Shown here one piece after another: positions 24,425 to 35,635 of a stretch of DNA of 64,000 bases. Location of the stretch: NCBI GenBank assembly GCA_029203165.1, contig CP119308.1:2666001-2730000 (forward strand), given 5' to 3'. How positions within the stretch are numbered: the stretch's first letter is position 1; each line of letters begins with the position of its first letter. This DNA comes from Candidatus Microbacterium colombiense. GTDB taxonomy: Bacteria; Actinomycetota; Actinomycetes; Actinomycetales; Microbacteriaceae. The position numbers were made by a program, and so were the translations under genes. Under the pieces are notes generated by a model. It did not search any database and had not been told where the DNA came from. It saw nothing but the letters and a program-made list of their open reading frames with translations.

Positions 24425-25728
24425 CGGTGTCGTCCGAGGTTCTGGCGCGAGTATGGTCCGAACTCGGGGAACCCCAACACGCGACCCTCACCTTCTCTGA
24501 GCCGGCGCTCCCCGTCGCCCTCCCCTCACGCCTCGCGGCGGGAGATCTCGCCTGGGCGAGCGTGGCGGCTGTCACCCTCGCTGCGCGGGGAGATGCGTCG
24601 TCGCTCTCGCCCGATCGCATCGCCGTCGCCTATCGGAGTGATCGGGTACTCACGATCGATGGCGTCGCTCCCCCGGTGTGGTCTCCCTTCTCCGGATTCT
24701 GGCGGACCACTGACGGGTGGGTCCGCACTCATGGCAATTACCCGCACCATGCCGCAGGGCTGCGGCGTGCGCTTGGGTTGCACGACGCAGTCGACGCGGA
24801 TCACGTCCGTGCGGTGCTGGCCGAGCGCACTTCACAGGAGGCCGTCGCGTCGATCGTCGCGGCCGGTGGTCTGGCTGTGGAGGTACGGCCCGAAGACCCC
24901 ACCAGGGATGCCGCGCTTCGTGCGCACCCCCTGCTCGACATCCGCCGACACGAGGACGCTGCTCCCCCATCGATCGCGCACACCACGAACCACGGCCGTC
25001 CGCTGGACGGCATCCGCGTCCTCGATCTCACGCGTGTGATCGCCGGTCCCGTCTGCGCCCGGACTCTGGCCCTGCTCGGCGCCGACGTTCTACGGATCGA
25101 TCCGCCGGATCTTCCCGAACCCGAATGGCAGCATCTCGACACCGGTCATGGCAAGCGCTCAGCACTTCTCGATGCGCGTTCACCTCGCCTTCACGAGCTG
25201 CTGGCTTCAGCCGACGTGGTCGTTCTCGGTTACCGACCGGCCGCGCTCACGCGTCTCGGGATCGACCCTGACCAGCTGAGCGACCGATATCCCGGACTCA
25301 TCGTCGCGCGCCTGAGCGCGTGGGGCGCAGATGCCCCGGAGCGAGCGGGATTCGACAGTCTCGTGCAGGCCGAGTCGGGGATCGCTCTGATCGAGTCACC
25401 CGACGCAGATCGACCCGGCGCCCTTCCCGCTCAGGCATTGGACCACAGCGCCGGCTATCTGCTCGCCGCCGCGGTCACCGCCCTGATCCGCCGGCGCGCC
25501 ACGGACGGCGGGAGCTGGCAGGCGCAGATCTCGCTGCGGCGCGTGGCGGCGGAGTTGCTCGGCATGCCCCGGACCACGTCCCCCGCCGACGAACGAGCGA
25601 TCGACGCGGCACTGCACACCCAGCGCTTCGAGGTGAACGGGCACGAGCTCGTCACCGCGGCCCCCGTCGTTCCGGGGATCGAGTTCGCGACGCCTCGACC
25701 CTGGGGGCAGGCTCAGGCGCGCTGGTGA
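24421..25728 (+). CDS. CoA transferase family III (CaiB/BaiF-like)
   Basis: Predicted CoA transferase of 435 residues, transferring CoA between carboxylic acids. The second half carries the family signature GIRVLDLTRVIAGPVCARTL, LGADVLRIDPP and GHGKRSALLD, then AGFDSLVQAESGI. The N-terminal approximately 180 residues are less conserved but also read as a CaiB-type lobe, so this may be a degenerate two-lobe member. The usual GGLIYARISG-type block is reduced to LIVARLSAWG, so activity is uncertain. The ATG at 24421 has no clear ribosome site; coupling to the 33-codon frame is possible. The gene converges on the DUF4184 gene with a 16-base tail overlap. Confidence 0.85.
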   Translation: MTVSSEVLARVWSELGEPQHATLTFSEPALPVALPSRLAAGDLAWASVAAVTLAARGDASSLSPDRIAVAYRSDRVLTIDGVAPPVWSPFSGFWRTTDGWVRTHGNYPHHAAGLRRALGLHDAVDADHVRAVLAERTSQEAVASIVAAGGLAVEVRPEDPTRDAALRAHPLLDIRRHEDAAPPSIAHTTNHGRPLDGIRVLDLTRVIAGPVCARTLALLGADVLRIDPPDLPEPEWQHLDTGHGKRSALLDARSPRLHELLASADVVVLGYRPAALTRLGIDPDQLSDRYPGLIVARLSAWGADAPERAGFDSLVQAESGIALIESPDADRPGALPAQALDHSAGYLLAAAVTALIRRRATDGGSWQAQISLRRVAAELLGMPRTTSPADERAIDAALHTQRFEVNGHELVTAAPVVPGIEFATPRPWGQAQARW

Positions 25729-26507
25729 GGTCGGCGTGACACCGAGACGATCACGCACAGCACGAGCGTGACCGCGCCCCAGAGCGCGCACGCCGGCGGA
25801 AGCACCCGATAGGCGAGACGCTGCACGGTGAACTCCGCGCTGAGCGGGCCGTACACGAGCAGTCCGAAGATCCACGCCGCGATCAGGATCAGCGGCAGCG
25901 ACACCCACCAGGCGACGCGCACCAACAGGGGCACGGTCTGCTCGACATCTGCGCGCGGCGTACTGCGGCGCACCCGGAGCAGCGCCCAGATCCCGATGCC
26001 GATCAGACCGAGCACGCTGGATCCGTACTGCAGCCACTTGTAGCCGGCGAACGGACCCCACGTCTCGTTCAGCACGGGGAACAGGTCGACTCCTCCGCGG
26101 CCCTCATGCGTGAAGAGGTCCCACGCGATGTGCGACAGCACGCCGAGGATCAGCGAGACGGCGAGCAGGATCGGGTAGCCGCGCGAGCGCCCGACACCGA
26201 CCGCACGGCCCGCCGCCGTGATTCCGCCGTCGCTCCAGTCGGTGGGCAGACGCCGCGCCAACCCGAGCGGTGCGAGTTCGATGACAGCGGGCCGGAGCAC
26301 GACGCGCCACAGCAGGAACAACACGAAAGCGAGCAGCGCGGTCCACAGGACGTTGCCCGGAGTATGGGTGAACGTGTAGTTGAGTCCGACGCCGCGCAGG
26401 AACAACGGAAGATCCGGTGTCATCGCGCCGATGGCGATCGCCGCCGGCACGAGTGGGGTGCGGATGAAGGGCAACGCGACGATCGCGTGACTCGGGGTGA
26501 ACGGCAT
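25713..26507 (-). CDS. DUF4184-family membrane protein
   Basis: Membrane protein of 264 residues beginning MPFTPSHAIVALPFIRTPLV, the hallmark of DUF4184, with TPDLPLF and an SHIAWDLFTHEGR motif. Five or six hydrophobic segments are visible. The conserved His and Asp residues resemble those of membrane-bound metal-dependent hydrolases (YdjM-like), but no activity is established. It stands alone between tyrS and the CoA transferase, overlapping the latter tail to tail by 16 bases. Confidence 0.85.
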   Translation of the reverse strand: MPFTPSHAIVALPFIRTPLVPAAIAIGAMTPDLPLFLRGVGLNYTFTHTPGNVLWTALLAFVLFLLWRVVLRPAVIELAPLGLARRLPTDWSDGGITAAGRAVGVGRSRGYPILLAVSLILGVLSHIAWDLFTHEGRGGVDLFPVLNETWGPFAGYKWLQYGSSVLGLIGIGIWALLRVRRSTPRADVEQTVPLLVRVAWWVSLPLILIAAWIFGLLVYGPLSAEFTVQRLAYRVLPPACALWGAVTLVLCVIVSVSRRPHQRA

Positions 26508-26550
26508 CCGCCCTCCTCAGGATCTCGGCACGAGAACGCCGCTCGAACGA

Positions 26551-27852
26551 TCAGTCGATGAAGACGCCGGCGAGGGTCTTCTTGCCGCGACGCAACACCG
26601 AGACACCGCCGGGGAGAGTCCCCTGCACGGTGGCGGCATCGTCTTCGACGCGGACGCCATCGAGCGTGACGCCGCCCTGGGCGATCGCTCGCCGCGCCTC
26701 CGACTGACTCGACACGAGCCCGGTCGCCACCAGCGCGTCGAGCACGGGAGCGCCCGCGGCGACGGTGGTGTTGGGCAGCTCCTCCAGCGCAGTGCGCAGC
26801 GTCGCCGCATCCAGCGCGGTCAGGTCGCCCTGCCCGAACAGAGCATCGGATGCCGCGATCACGGCGGCCGTGGCCTCGATGCCGTGCACCGTGGCGCAGA
26901 CCTCGAGAGCGAGTCGCTTCTGAGCTGCGCGCCGGAACGGTTCCGTCTCGACCAGCGCGGCGTACTCCTCGATCTCGGCCCGGCCGAGGAAGGTGAACAC
27001 CTTGAGGCGATCGATCACGTCGGCGTCGGTCGTGCTGAGCCAGAACTGGTACATCCGGTACGGGCTGCACATCTCGGCGTCGAGCCAGATCGCGTTGCCC
27101 TCGCTCTTGCCGAACTTGGTGCCGTCGCTGTTCGTGATCAGGGGTGTGCCGATCGCATGCGCCGAGCCGCCGTCAGCGCGACGGATCAGATCGGTGCCGC
27201 TGGTCAGGTTGCCCCACTGGTCGGAGCCACCGGTCTGGAGCACGCAGTCGTACTGGCGGTACAGCTCGAGGAAGTCCATGCCCTGCAGGATCTGGTAGCT
27301 GAACTCGGTGTAGCTGATGCCCTCGTCGGAGTTCAGGCGCGCAGCAACGGCATCCTTCTTGAGCATGGTGCCGACGCGGAAGTACTTGCCGACCTCGCGC
27401 AGGAAGTCGATCGCCGACATCGGCGCCGTCCAGTCGAGGTTGTTCACGATGCGCGCGGCGTTGTCGCCCTCGAAGCTCAGGTAGCGCTCGACCTGGGCAC
27501 GCAGCCGGTCGACCCACTCGGCGACCGTCTCGCGCGTGTTCAGGGTGCGCTCCGCAGTGGGACGCGGGTCGCCGATCAACCCGGTCGAGCCGCCGACGAG
27601 TCCGAGCGGTTTGTGCCCGGCAAGTTGGATGCGGCGCAGCGTCAGCAACTGCACGAGGTTGCCCAGGTGCAGGCTCGGGGCTGTCGGATCGAACCCGCAG
27701 TAATACGTGATGGGGTCTCCCGCGAGCAGGGCGCGCAGCGCCTCCTGGTCGGTGGACACGTGGACGAGCCCGCGCCACAGCAGTTCGTCCCACACGTTCT
27801 CGAACGTGGGATCGATCGCCGGTGCAGCGGTCGTCAGAGCGGTTTCAGACAC
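26551..27852 (-). CDS. tyrS: Tyrosyl-tRNA synthetase
   Basis: Class I aminoacyl-tRNA synthetase of 433 residues, bacterial TyrRS of the TyrS type. The HIGH-equivalent is in FDPTAPSLHLGNL and the KMSKS-equivalent is KFGKSEG. QILQGMDFLELYRQYDCVLQ and GGSDQWGN form the tyrosine pocket. A C-terminal S4 RNA-binding domain begins near residue 370. Start MSETALTTAAPAID at 27852. No T-box leader is visible in the 28 bases to the upstream gene. Confidence 0.96.
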   Translation of the reverse strand: MSETALTTAAPAIDPTFENVWDELLWRGLVHVSTDQEALRALLAGDPITYYCGFDPTAPSLHLGNLVQLLTLRRIQLAGHKPLGLVGGSTGLIGDPRPTAERTLNTRETVAEWVDRLRAQVERYLSFEGDNAARIVNNLDWTAPMSAIDFLREVGKYFRVGTMLKKDAVAARLNSDEGISYTEFSYQILQGMDFLELYRQYDCVLQTGGSDQWGNLTSGTDLIRRADGGSAHAIGTPLITNSDGTKFGKSEGNAIWLDAEMCSPYRMYQFWLSTTDADVIDRLKVFTFLGRAEIEEYAALVETEPFRRAAQKRLALEVCATVHGIEATAAVIAASDALFGQGDLTALDAATLRTALEELPNTTVAAGAPVLDALVATGLVSSQSEARRAIAQGGVTLDGVRVEDDAATVQGTLPGGVSVLRRGKKTLAGVFID

Positions 27853-27880
27853 GCTCTCCAGGCTATCAGCGCGCGGCGGC

Positions 27881-28720
27881 TCAGCTGTTCGCCGACCACC
27901 ACACGAGGAAGGCAGCGCCGAGCGCGATCACCCAGCTGACGAGGCTGCCGACGAGGAAGTACTCCGCACGCGCGCCGGTCTCGCCGTCGCGGGAGATCTC
28001 CGGGAAGCGGACGATACCCTTCGCGGCCAGCATCGCCGCCAGGATCGGGTACGCCGCCGCGAGGGTGAGGATGAGCACCAGCATGCGCTCGAGTGGGCCG
28101 ATCAGACGGCCGCCCTTGAAACCGGCGCGCGATGCCGGCGCCGGGGTCGCGTCGACCGGGACCGGGGGCGCGTCGACAGGTGTCGCATCGACCGGTGTCG
28201 GGGCGACCTGGTCGTCGTCGTCGTCGGTCTCTGGGGTTCCGGTGGTGTCAAGGGCCTCTGAGGTTTCGGTGCCGGGATCAGCAGGTCGCCAGGTGTGCTC
28301 GCCGTCCAGCGCCGCGCGCACGACGAGATTGGCCGACTCGAGCAGGAACGCCGAGAGCCCGAGCACGAGCATCGCGAGATCGAACGACACCTCGCCCGCC
28401 GGTGACCGCAGATGCCAGACCTGTCCGATCAGACCGGCGTCACTGCGGTCGCCCACCCAGATCACGGCTCCGACGACGATCAGAGCCAGGAGCACCGCCG
28501 GCCAGAAGCCCGCCGGTGACGGACGGTCGTCGGGCATGCACCAAATCCAGATCGCCCCGGTGATCAGCGCCGCCAGCATCGGCAGCAGGGCATCGCTGAC
28601 GCTGCCGAGCAGGAGAAGGAGGATTGCCGCGGCGAGATAGCCGATCCATCGGCGCGGGGCGAACTGGCGCACCAGATCGGCGGCGCCCACGGCGAGCAGG
28701 ATGAACCCGGCGACGATCAT
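27881..28720 (-). CDS. Polytopic membrane protein paired with SatD
   Basis: Protein of 279 residues with about seven hydrophobic segments. The first (MIVAGFILLAVGAADLVRQF) is followed by three more, and two C-terminal ones end in YFLVGSLVSWVIALGAAFLVWW. A linker around 150-205 is rich in Asp, Thr, Pro and Val (EAPVPVD-like repeats). The topology and the 4-base overlap with the SatD-family gene suggest a SatE/YwaF-like partner of the SatDE pair. I do not recognise a precise family. Confidence 0.7.
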   Translation of the reverse strand: MIVAGFILLAVGAADLVRQFAPRRWIGYLAAAILLLLLGSVSDALLPMLAALITGAIWIWCMPDDRPSPAGFWPAVLLALIVVGAVIWVGDRSDAGLIGQVWHLRSPAGEVSFDLAMLVLGLSAFLLESANLVVRAALDGEHTWRPADPGTETSEALDTTGTPETDDDDDQVAPTPVDATPVDAPPVPVDATPAPASRAGFKGGRLIGPLERMLVLILTLAAAYPILAAMLAAKGIVRFPEISRDGETGARAEYFLVGSLVSWVIALGAAFLVWWSANS

Positions 28721-29361
28721 GCGGCCTCTCCCCGAAGAGCGGCCAGCCCCTCGATGAGAGCCGCTGCACCGGCACTGCGTAACGACTTCGACACGCTCGG
28801 CTGGGTGATTCCCTCCCGTTCGGCGAGCTCCTGCTGCGACGTGCCGATCAGGCGCCCGTAGGTGAGCCGCCGCTCACGCTCGCTCATCGCGCCGACGAGT
28901 TCGTCGCGCACGAGGAGGTAGGCGTTGGATGCCCCGATCGCACTGCTCATGACCTCATCCTGCCCCGGGGCTCCGACAATCCAGGTACGGGTGCGGGGCA
29001 CGGCGCGTCCTTCTCGGGCGTGCACGGTGTCGATCGCCGCTCTCGCGGCCCACCATCCGGGTCCGTCCGTCAGAGCGCCGTGCGTCGAGTCGACCGCTCT
29101 GATCTCGCCGATGCCGATGCCGAACCGGAACGCGATGCCGTCCGGAAGCGCCAGCTGGATCATGAGCAATCCCGTCATCGCGTCACCGAGGTCGCGATAG
29201 ACCCCCTGCTGCTCATCCCCCACTGTGGGTGTCAGCTGCTGCACGGCCAGCGGCATGTCGGACTCCACGCGGGCGATGGTCTCATCGAGCACGCGCTGTG
29301 CGGCTGTGCGGTCGTCGAGCTTGCGAGAACCGACGATGTCCGCGATCACGGCGATGGCCAT
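28717..29361 (-). CDS. SatD-family protein with C-terminal helix-turn-helix
   Basis: Protein of 214 residues. The N-terminus MAIAVIADIVGSRKLDDR and the block PDGIAFRFGIGIGEI are typical of the SatD family, named from a secretion and acid-tolerance locus of Streptococcus mutans. The last approximately 60 residues form a helix-turn-helix (GTSQQELAEREGITQPSVSK), so it probably senses and binds DNA. It overlaps the membrane-protein gene by ATGA. The AT-rich 60-base gap to the divergent DUF1349 gene (29362-29421), with the direct repeat ATAACCATAACAC, is a plausible autoregulatory site. Confidence 0.82.
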   Translation of the reverse strand: MAIAVIADIVGSRKLDDRTAAQRVLDETIARVESDMPLAVQQLTPTVGDEQQGVYRDLGDAMTGLLMIQLALPDGIAFRFGIGIGEIRAVDSTHGALTDGPGWWAARAAIDTVHAREGRAVPRTRTWIVGAPGQDEVMSSAIGASNAYLLVRDELVGAMSERERRLTYGRLIGTSQQELAEREGITQPSVSKSLRSAGAAALIEGLAALRGEAA

Positions 29362-29421
29362 GACATAACCATAACACGAATAGTTCTGGATTAATGCCTT
29401 ATCTGGCTATAAGCTCGGATC

Positions 29422-30009
29422 ATGCCTGAATCGCACATCATTGCCTGGTCCCAGGGGACTTGGACCCACCCGCCGCTGCAGTCCACCGAGATCGACGATG
29501 CACTCGACGTCACCGCCGTGGAGGGAAGCGACGCCTGGCGGCACACCGCCTATGGATTCGTGCACGACACCGAGCATGCGCTGCTGGCTCCGCTGGCGGT
29601 CGGCGAGGCGATCGAGGTCTCATTCCGCGCACCATGGGACGGACAGTTCGACCAGGCCGGCGTCTTCGTCCGCTCCGATGACGAGCACTGGGTCAAGACG
29701 GGCGTCGAGTTCGCAGACGGTCATCTCGGGCTCGGAGCCGTCGTCACCGACATCCGCTCGGACTGGTCCGTCGGATACGTCGACGACTGGCTCGAGAGTG
29801 AGATCACCGTACGCGTCAGTCGCTGGAAGGATGCGCTGATCATCCGGGCGAAGGCCGACGACGGACCCTGGCGCCTGGTGCGCGTCGCCCCCTTCGACGG
29901 AAGCGCCGAAGCCGCCGCAGGCCCACTCCTCGCCGCACCCACGAGAGCCGGACTCACGGTGCGCTTCACCCGCTGGGAGCGTTCCGCCGCCGACACCGAC
30001 CTGCACTGA
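29422..30009 (+). CDS. DUF1349 domain protein (concanavalin A-like fold)
   Basis: Cytosolic protein of 195 residues with no signal peptide. Its beta-rich sequence includes FRAPWDGQFDQAGVFVRSDD, EHWVKTGVEFADG and WKDALIIRAKADDGPWRLVR, characteristic of DUF1349 (regulation of enolase protein 1-like, concanavalin A-like). Members may bind carbohydrate, but no substrate is established. A TATAAG -10-like element lies 15-20 bases before the ATG. It is divergent from satD. Confidence 0.85.
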   Translation: MPESHIIAWSQGTWTHPPLQSTEIDDALDVTAVEGSDAWRHTAYGFVHDTEHALLAPLAVGEAIEVSFRAPWDGQFDQAGVFVRSDDEHWVKTGVEFADGHLGLGAVVTDIRSDWSVGYVDDWLESEITVRVSRWKDALIIRAKADDGPWRLVRVAPFDGSAEAAAGPLLAAPTRAGLTVRFTRWERSAADTDLH

Positions 30010-30033
30010 GACGCCTCCCTCTCCCCTCTCTCC

Positions 30034-30137
30034 CCGGACGATTCGCCGAAGGGATGACGGATCGCCGAGGAATTGTCGAGATTCCTCGGCGAAACGTCAT
30101 CCCCTCCTCGAAACGTCATCCCTCCTCACATCGTCCG
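30034..30137. repeat. Left nested-palindrome element flanking the DUF559 gene
   Basis: Three nested inverted repeats: outer CGGACGAT with ATCGTCCG, middle GGGATGACG (30051-30059) with CGTCATCCC (30095-30103), and inner TCGCCGAGGAAT (30062-30073) with ATTCCTCGGCGA (30081-30092), around a 7-base loop. A second CGAAACGTCATCCC copy follows. It shares GATTCGCCGAAGGGATGACG with the right element about 1.03 kb away. Confidence 0.9.
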
Positions 30138-30245
30138 TCGGGAGGATTCGGATACTCGCGCTGCACAGATGCAGGATCGTGGGAGTCATCCCCACCTCCC
30201 GGGATTCGCCCCTGGTGCGGCGGACGACGCAGGGCATGGTGGAAC

Positions 30246-31091
30246 ATGCTCTCCGCACAAGACACCATCCGAACGCTCGGCGGGATCGCTCGAGGACGTG
30301 ACCTGCAGAGGCTCGGGTTCACTCGCCAACACCTCGCCGGGCAGGTGCGCCTCGGGAACATCGAGAGGATTCGCGACGGTGTGTTCGCCGCCGCGCCGCT
30401 CACCCCCGACGTGCGCACCGCCACAGCCCATGGCGGGGCGCTGTCCTGCGCGAGTGTGTTGCGCGCCAGCGGGATCTGGGTGCTCCCTCAGGTGACCGCT
30501 CCGCACGTCTGGCTCGGGCCCATGCAGCACGCTCTCGGCCACGCGCGATGCACCTGCATCTCGCACTACTACGACGGGAACCCGCCGCTCGGATCGGCGA
30601 GTGTAGAGACCGCGCTGCTCCACCTGCGCCGATGCGCGGGGGACGAAGCCTTCTTCGCGGCATACGAGTCGGCATGGCGCACGGGACGGACCGATCGACG
30701 GATGCGATCGCGTATCCGCTCTGCGCTGCCGCGGACGGCACGATGGCTGGTCGACATCGCCCGACCGGATGCGGACAGCGGCCTCGAATCACTCCTGCGA
30801 CTGCGGCTGCATCTTCTGGGGCTCGAACTCGAATGCCAGGTGCGCATCAGCGGAGTCGGTCGGGTGGATTTCGTGATCGACCAGTGGATCATCCTCGAGG
30901 CCGACGGGGAGGAGAACCACGGCTCGCCGTCGCGACGCCACCGCGATCTCCTGCGGGATGCCGCAGCCTCGCACCTCGGCTACGAGACGTTGCGGTTCGA
31001 CTACGCCCAGGTCGTGCATGACTGGCCGACCGTCCAGGCCGCCATTCTCGGAGCACTCCGCCGCCTCCCCGACGATTCGCCGAAGGGATGA
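30246..31091 (+). CDS. DUF559 nuclease-like protein with AbiEi-type winged-helix N-terminus
   Basis: Protein of 281 residues. The first approximately 55 residues (IARGRDLQRLGFTRQHLAGQ, LGNIERIRDGVFA) resemble the winged-helix domain of AbiEi-type antitoxins. The last approximately 85 form a DUF559/Vsr-like restriction-endonuclease fold: GRVDFVIDQWIILEADGEEN has the Asp and Glu-X-Asp positions, followed by RHRDLLRDAAASHLGYETLRF. Such proteins are common in multiple copies in actinobacterial genomes; their function is unproven. The ATG 30246 follows GGTGGAA; the longer frame from 30054 runs through the left palindrome and is rejected. The last codons and the stop are supplied by the right palindromic repeat. 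Confidence 0.82.
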   Translation: MLSAQDTIRTLGGIARGRDLQRLGFTRQHLAGQVRLGNIERIRDGVFAAAPLTPDVRTATAHGGALSCASVLRASGIWVLPQVTAPHVWLGPMQHALGHARCTCISHYYDGNPPLGSASVETALLHLRRCAGDEAFFAAYESAWRTGRTDRRMRSRIRSALPRTARWLVDIARPDADSGLESLLRLRLHLLGLELECQVRISGVGRVDFVIDQWIILEADGEENHGSPSRRHRDLLRDAAASHLGYETLRFDYAQVVHDWPTVQAAILGALRRLPDDSPKG

Positions 31092-31154
31092 CGATTCGCC
31101 GAGGGACTGTCGAGATTCCTCGTCGAAACGTCATCCGCTCCGCGAATCGTCCGG
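31067..31154. repeat. Right nested-palindrome element flanking the DUF559 gene
   Basis: Outer arms ACGATTCGC with GCGAATCGT, middle GGGATGACG (31085-31093) with CGTCATCC (31129-31136), inner TTCGCCGAGG with the imperfect CCTCGTCGAA. It is in direct orientation with the left element, which it matches over GATTCGCCGAAGGGATGACG and TGTCGAGATTCCTCG. It ends about 24 bases from the argH stop. Confidence 0.9.
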
Positions 31155-31177
31155 CGTGGTACCGCCGACGGGGTGAT

Positions 31178-33533
<2,356 letters not shown>

Positions 33534-33537
<4 letters not shown>

Positions 33538-34739
33538 GCGGAAACCTTTCCGGGGAGGGATGCCTGCACGTCGGCGAGCGACGCGGTGAAGAGCTCACGG
33601 AACTCGACGAGTTCGGCGTCGCCGATCGTCAGAGCCGGAGCGATGCGGACGGTGTCGGGGTTCGCGGCGTTGATGATGAGGCCCCGTTCCTGGGCGGCGG
33701 CGACCACGGCGCCGGCGACCGGCTCCGACAGGGCGACGCCGATCAGCAGACCGCGCCCGCGGACCGCGGTGATGAGCGGCGAGCCGATGTCGAGGATGAG
33801 GTCGCGCAGCTCGGCGCCTCTGTTCGCGGCGTTCTCGACCAGTCCGGCGCTCTCGATCTCGCCGAGCACCGCATCGGCGACAGCCGTCGCGAGGGGATTC
33901 CCGCCGAACGTCGAGCCGTGCGAGCCGGGCGTGAAGAGCGCACTCGCGGAGCCGTAGGTGACCAGCGCGCCGATCGGGAAGCCACCACCGATGCCCTTCG
34001 CGAGGGTGATCGCGTCCGGCGTGATGCCCTCGTGACTGAACCCGAACCAGGCGCCGGTGCGTCCGGCGCCCGTCTGGATCTCGTCGACGATCAGCAGAGC
34101 GCCGTGCTTCAGGGTGAGCGAGCGCGCAGCGGCGAGGTAGCCCTCGGGAAGCTCGACGACGCCGGCCTCGCCCTGGATGGGTTCGACGATCACGGCGGCG
34201 ACACGGTCGTCCATCGCGGCCTCGAGCGCGTCGATGGTCGCCGGGATGTGCTCGACCCCGCCGGGCATCGGCTCGAACGGGGCGCGCATGGCCTCCTTCG
34301 CCGTGAGGGCGAGGGATCCCATCGTGCGTCCGTGGAAGCCGTTCTCGAGCGCGATGATGCGCGGGCGCTCGGTGCCGCCGTGCAGACGAGCCAGCTTGAA
34401 GGCCGCCTCGTTCGCCTCGGCGCCGGAGTTCGAGAAGAACACGCGTCCGTCGATCCCGGCGCCCGCGAGGCGCTTGAGCCGCGCGGCGAGCGCCAGCTGC
34501 GACGGCGTCGCGAAGTAGTTCGAGACGTGTGCGAGCGTGGCGGCCTGGCGTGACACGGCCTCGACGAACACGGGGTGCGCATGGCCGAGGGAGGTCACCG
34601 CGATGCCGGCGAGGAAGTCGAGGTGGCGTCGTCCGTCCGAATCCCAGAGGTAGGAGCCCTCACCGCGGGTGAGCATGGCGAGGCGGGGCCCCGCGTTGAG
34701 CACCAGATCGCGGTCTGCGTCGTCCTGCCAGATGGTCAT
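33534..34739 (-). CDS. argD: Acetylornithine aminotransferase
   Basis: PLP-dependent class III aminotransferase of 401 residues, converting N-acetylglutamate semialdehyde to N-acetylornithine. Visible motifs are [49 protein letters not shown] and the PLP lysine in [12 protein letters not shown]. Start chosen at the ATG 34739 overlapping the argB stop by ATGA. The frame extends 40 codons upstream into argB but those residues are not homologous. Confidence 0.97.
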
Positions 34740-35635
34740 CCTGCCACCACTTCCGTTCCGATTCCTTTGTTGGTGAAGAGTTCCACGAGCACCGAGTGCG
34801 GCACCCGTCCGTCGATGATCGCCGCGGCGTCGACGCCGCCCTCGACAGCCTCGAGGCACGCGCGCATCTTCGGGATCATGCCCGACTCGAGCGTCGGCAG
34901 CATCTCGACGAGCGCCGTGGAGGTGAGGTGCGACACGAGCGAGTCGCGGTTCGGCCAGTCGGCGTAGAGCCCGGCGACGTCCGTGAGGATCACGAGCTTG
35001 CGGGCGTTCAGCGCCACGGCGAGGGCGGATGCGGCAGCATCCGCATTCACGTTGAGAGAGTGCCCCGGGTGGTCGAGGTCGGGAGCGATGCTCGAGACGA
35101 CCGGGATGCGGCCAGCGGCCAGGTGGTCGAGCACCGGGGTCGGGTCGACCTCGACGACATCGCCCACTCGTCCGAGGTCGACTTCCTCCCCGTCGATGAT
35201 CACGCCGCGCCGGCGCCCGCCGAACAGGCCGGCATCCTCACCGCTGAGTCCGGTCGCGATCGGGCCGTGCGAGTTGATCTTGGTCACCAGCTGCGGGTTC
35301 ACCTGGCCGGTGAGCACCATGCGCACGACGCTGATCGCCTCGGTGTTGGTGACGCGGTAGCCGCCCTTGAACTCGCTCGGGATGTCGAGGCGCTGCAGCA
35401 TGTCGGAGATCTGCGGTCCGCCGCCGTGCACCACGACCGGCTGCACGCCGACGTATCGGAGGTAGGCGATGTCCTGGGCGAAGGCTTCCTGCAACTCCTC
35501 TGAGACCATGGCGTTTCCGCCGTACTTGACGACGACGATCTGGTCGCGGAACTTCTTCAGCCACGGCAGCGACTCGATCAGCGTGGTGGCCTTCTGCGCG
35601 GCGACCTCGGCGGGGGTGTCCTGGAGGTCGGTCAT
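34736..35635 (-). CDS. argB: Acetylglutamate kinase
   Basis: Phosphorylates N-acetylglutamate; 299 residues of the amino acid kinase family. [10 protein letters not shown] is the ATP-binding lysine loop, [11 protein letters not shown] follows, and [16 protein letters not shown] lies in the nucleotide domain. An N-terminal helix ([11 protein letters not shown]) is typical of arginine-inhibited hexameric NAGKs, so feedback control by arginine is likely (inference). It overlaps argJ and argD by 4 bases each. Confidence 0.97.
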   Translation of the reverse strand: MTDLQDTPAEVAAQKATTLIESLPWLKKFRDQIVVVKYGGNAMVSEELQEAFAQDIAYLRYVGVQPVVVHGGGPQISDMLQRLDIPSEFKGGYRVTNTEAISVVRMVLTGQVNPQLVTKINSHGPIATGLSGEDAGLFGGRRRGVIIDGEEVDLGRVGDVVEVDPTPVLDHLAAGRIPVVSSIAPDLDHPGHSLNVNADAAASALAVALNARKLVILTDVAGLYADWPNRDSLVSHLTSTALVEMLPTLESGMIPKMRACLEAVEGGVDAAAIIDGRVPHSVLVELFTNKGIGTEVVAG

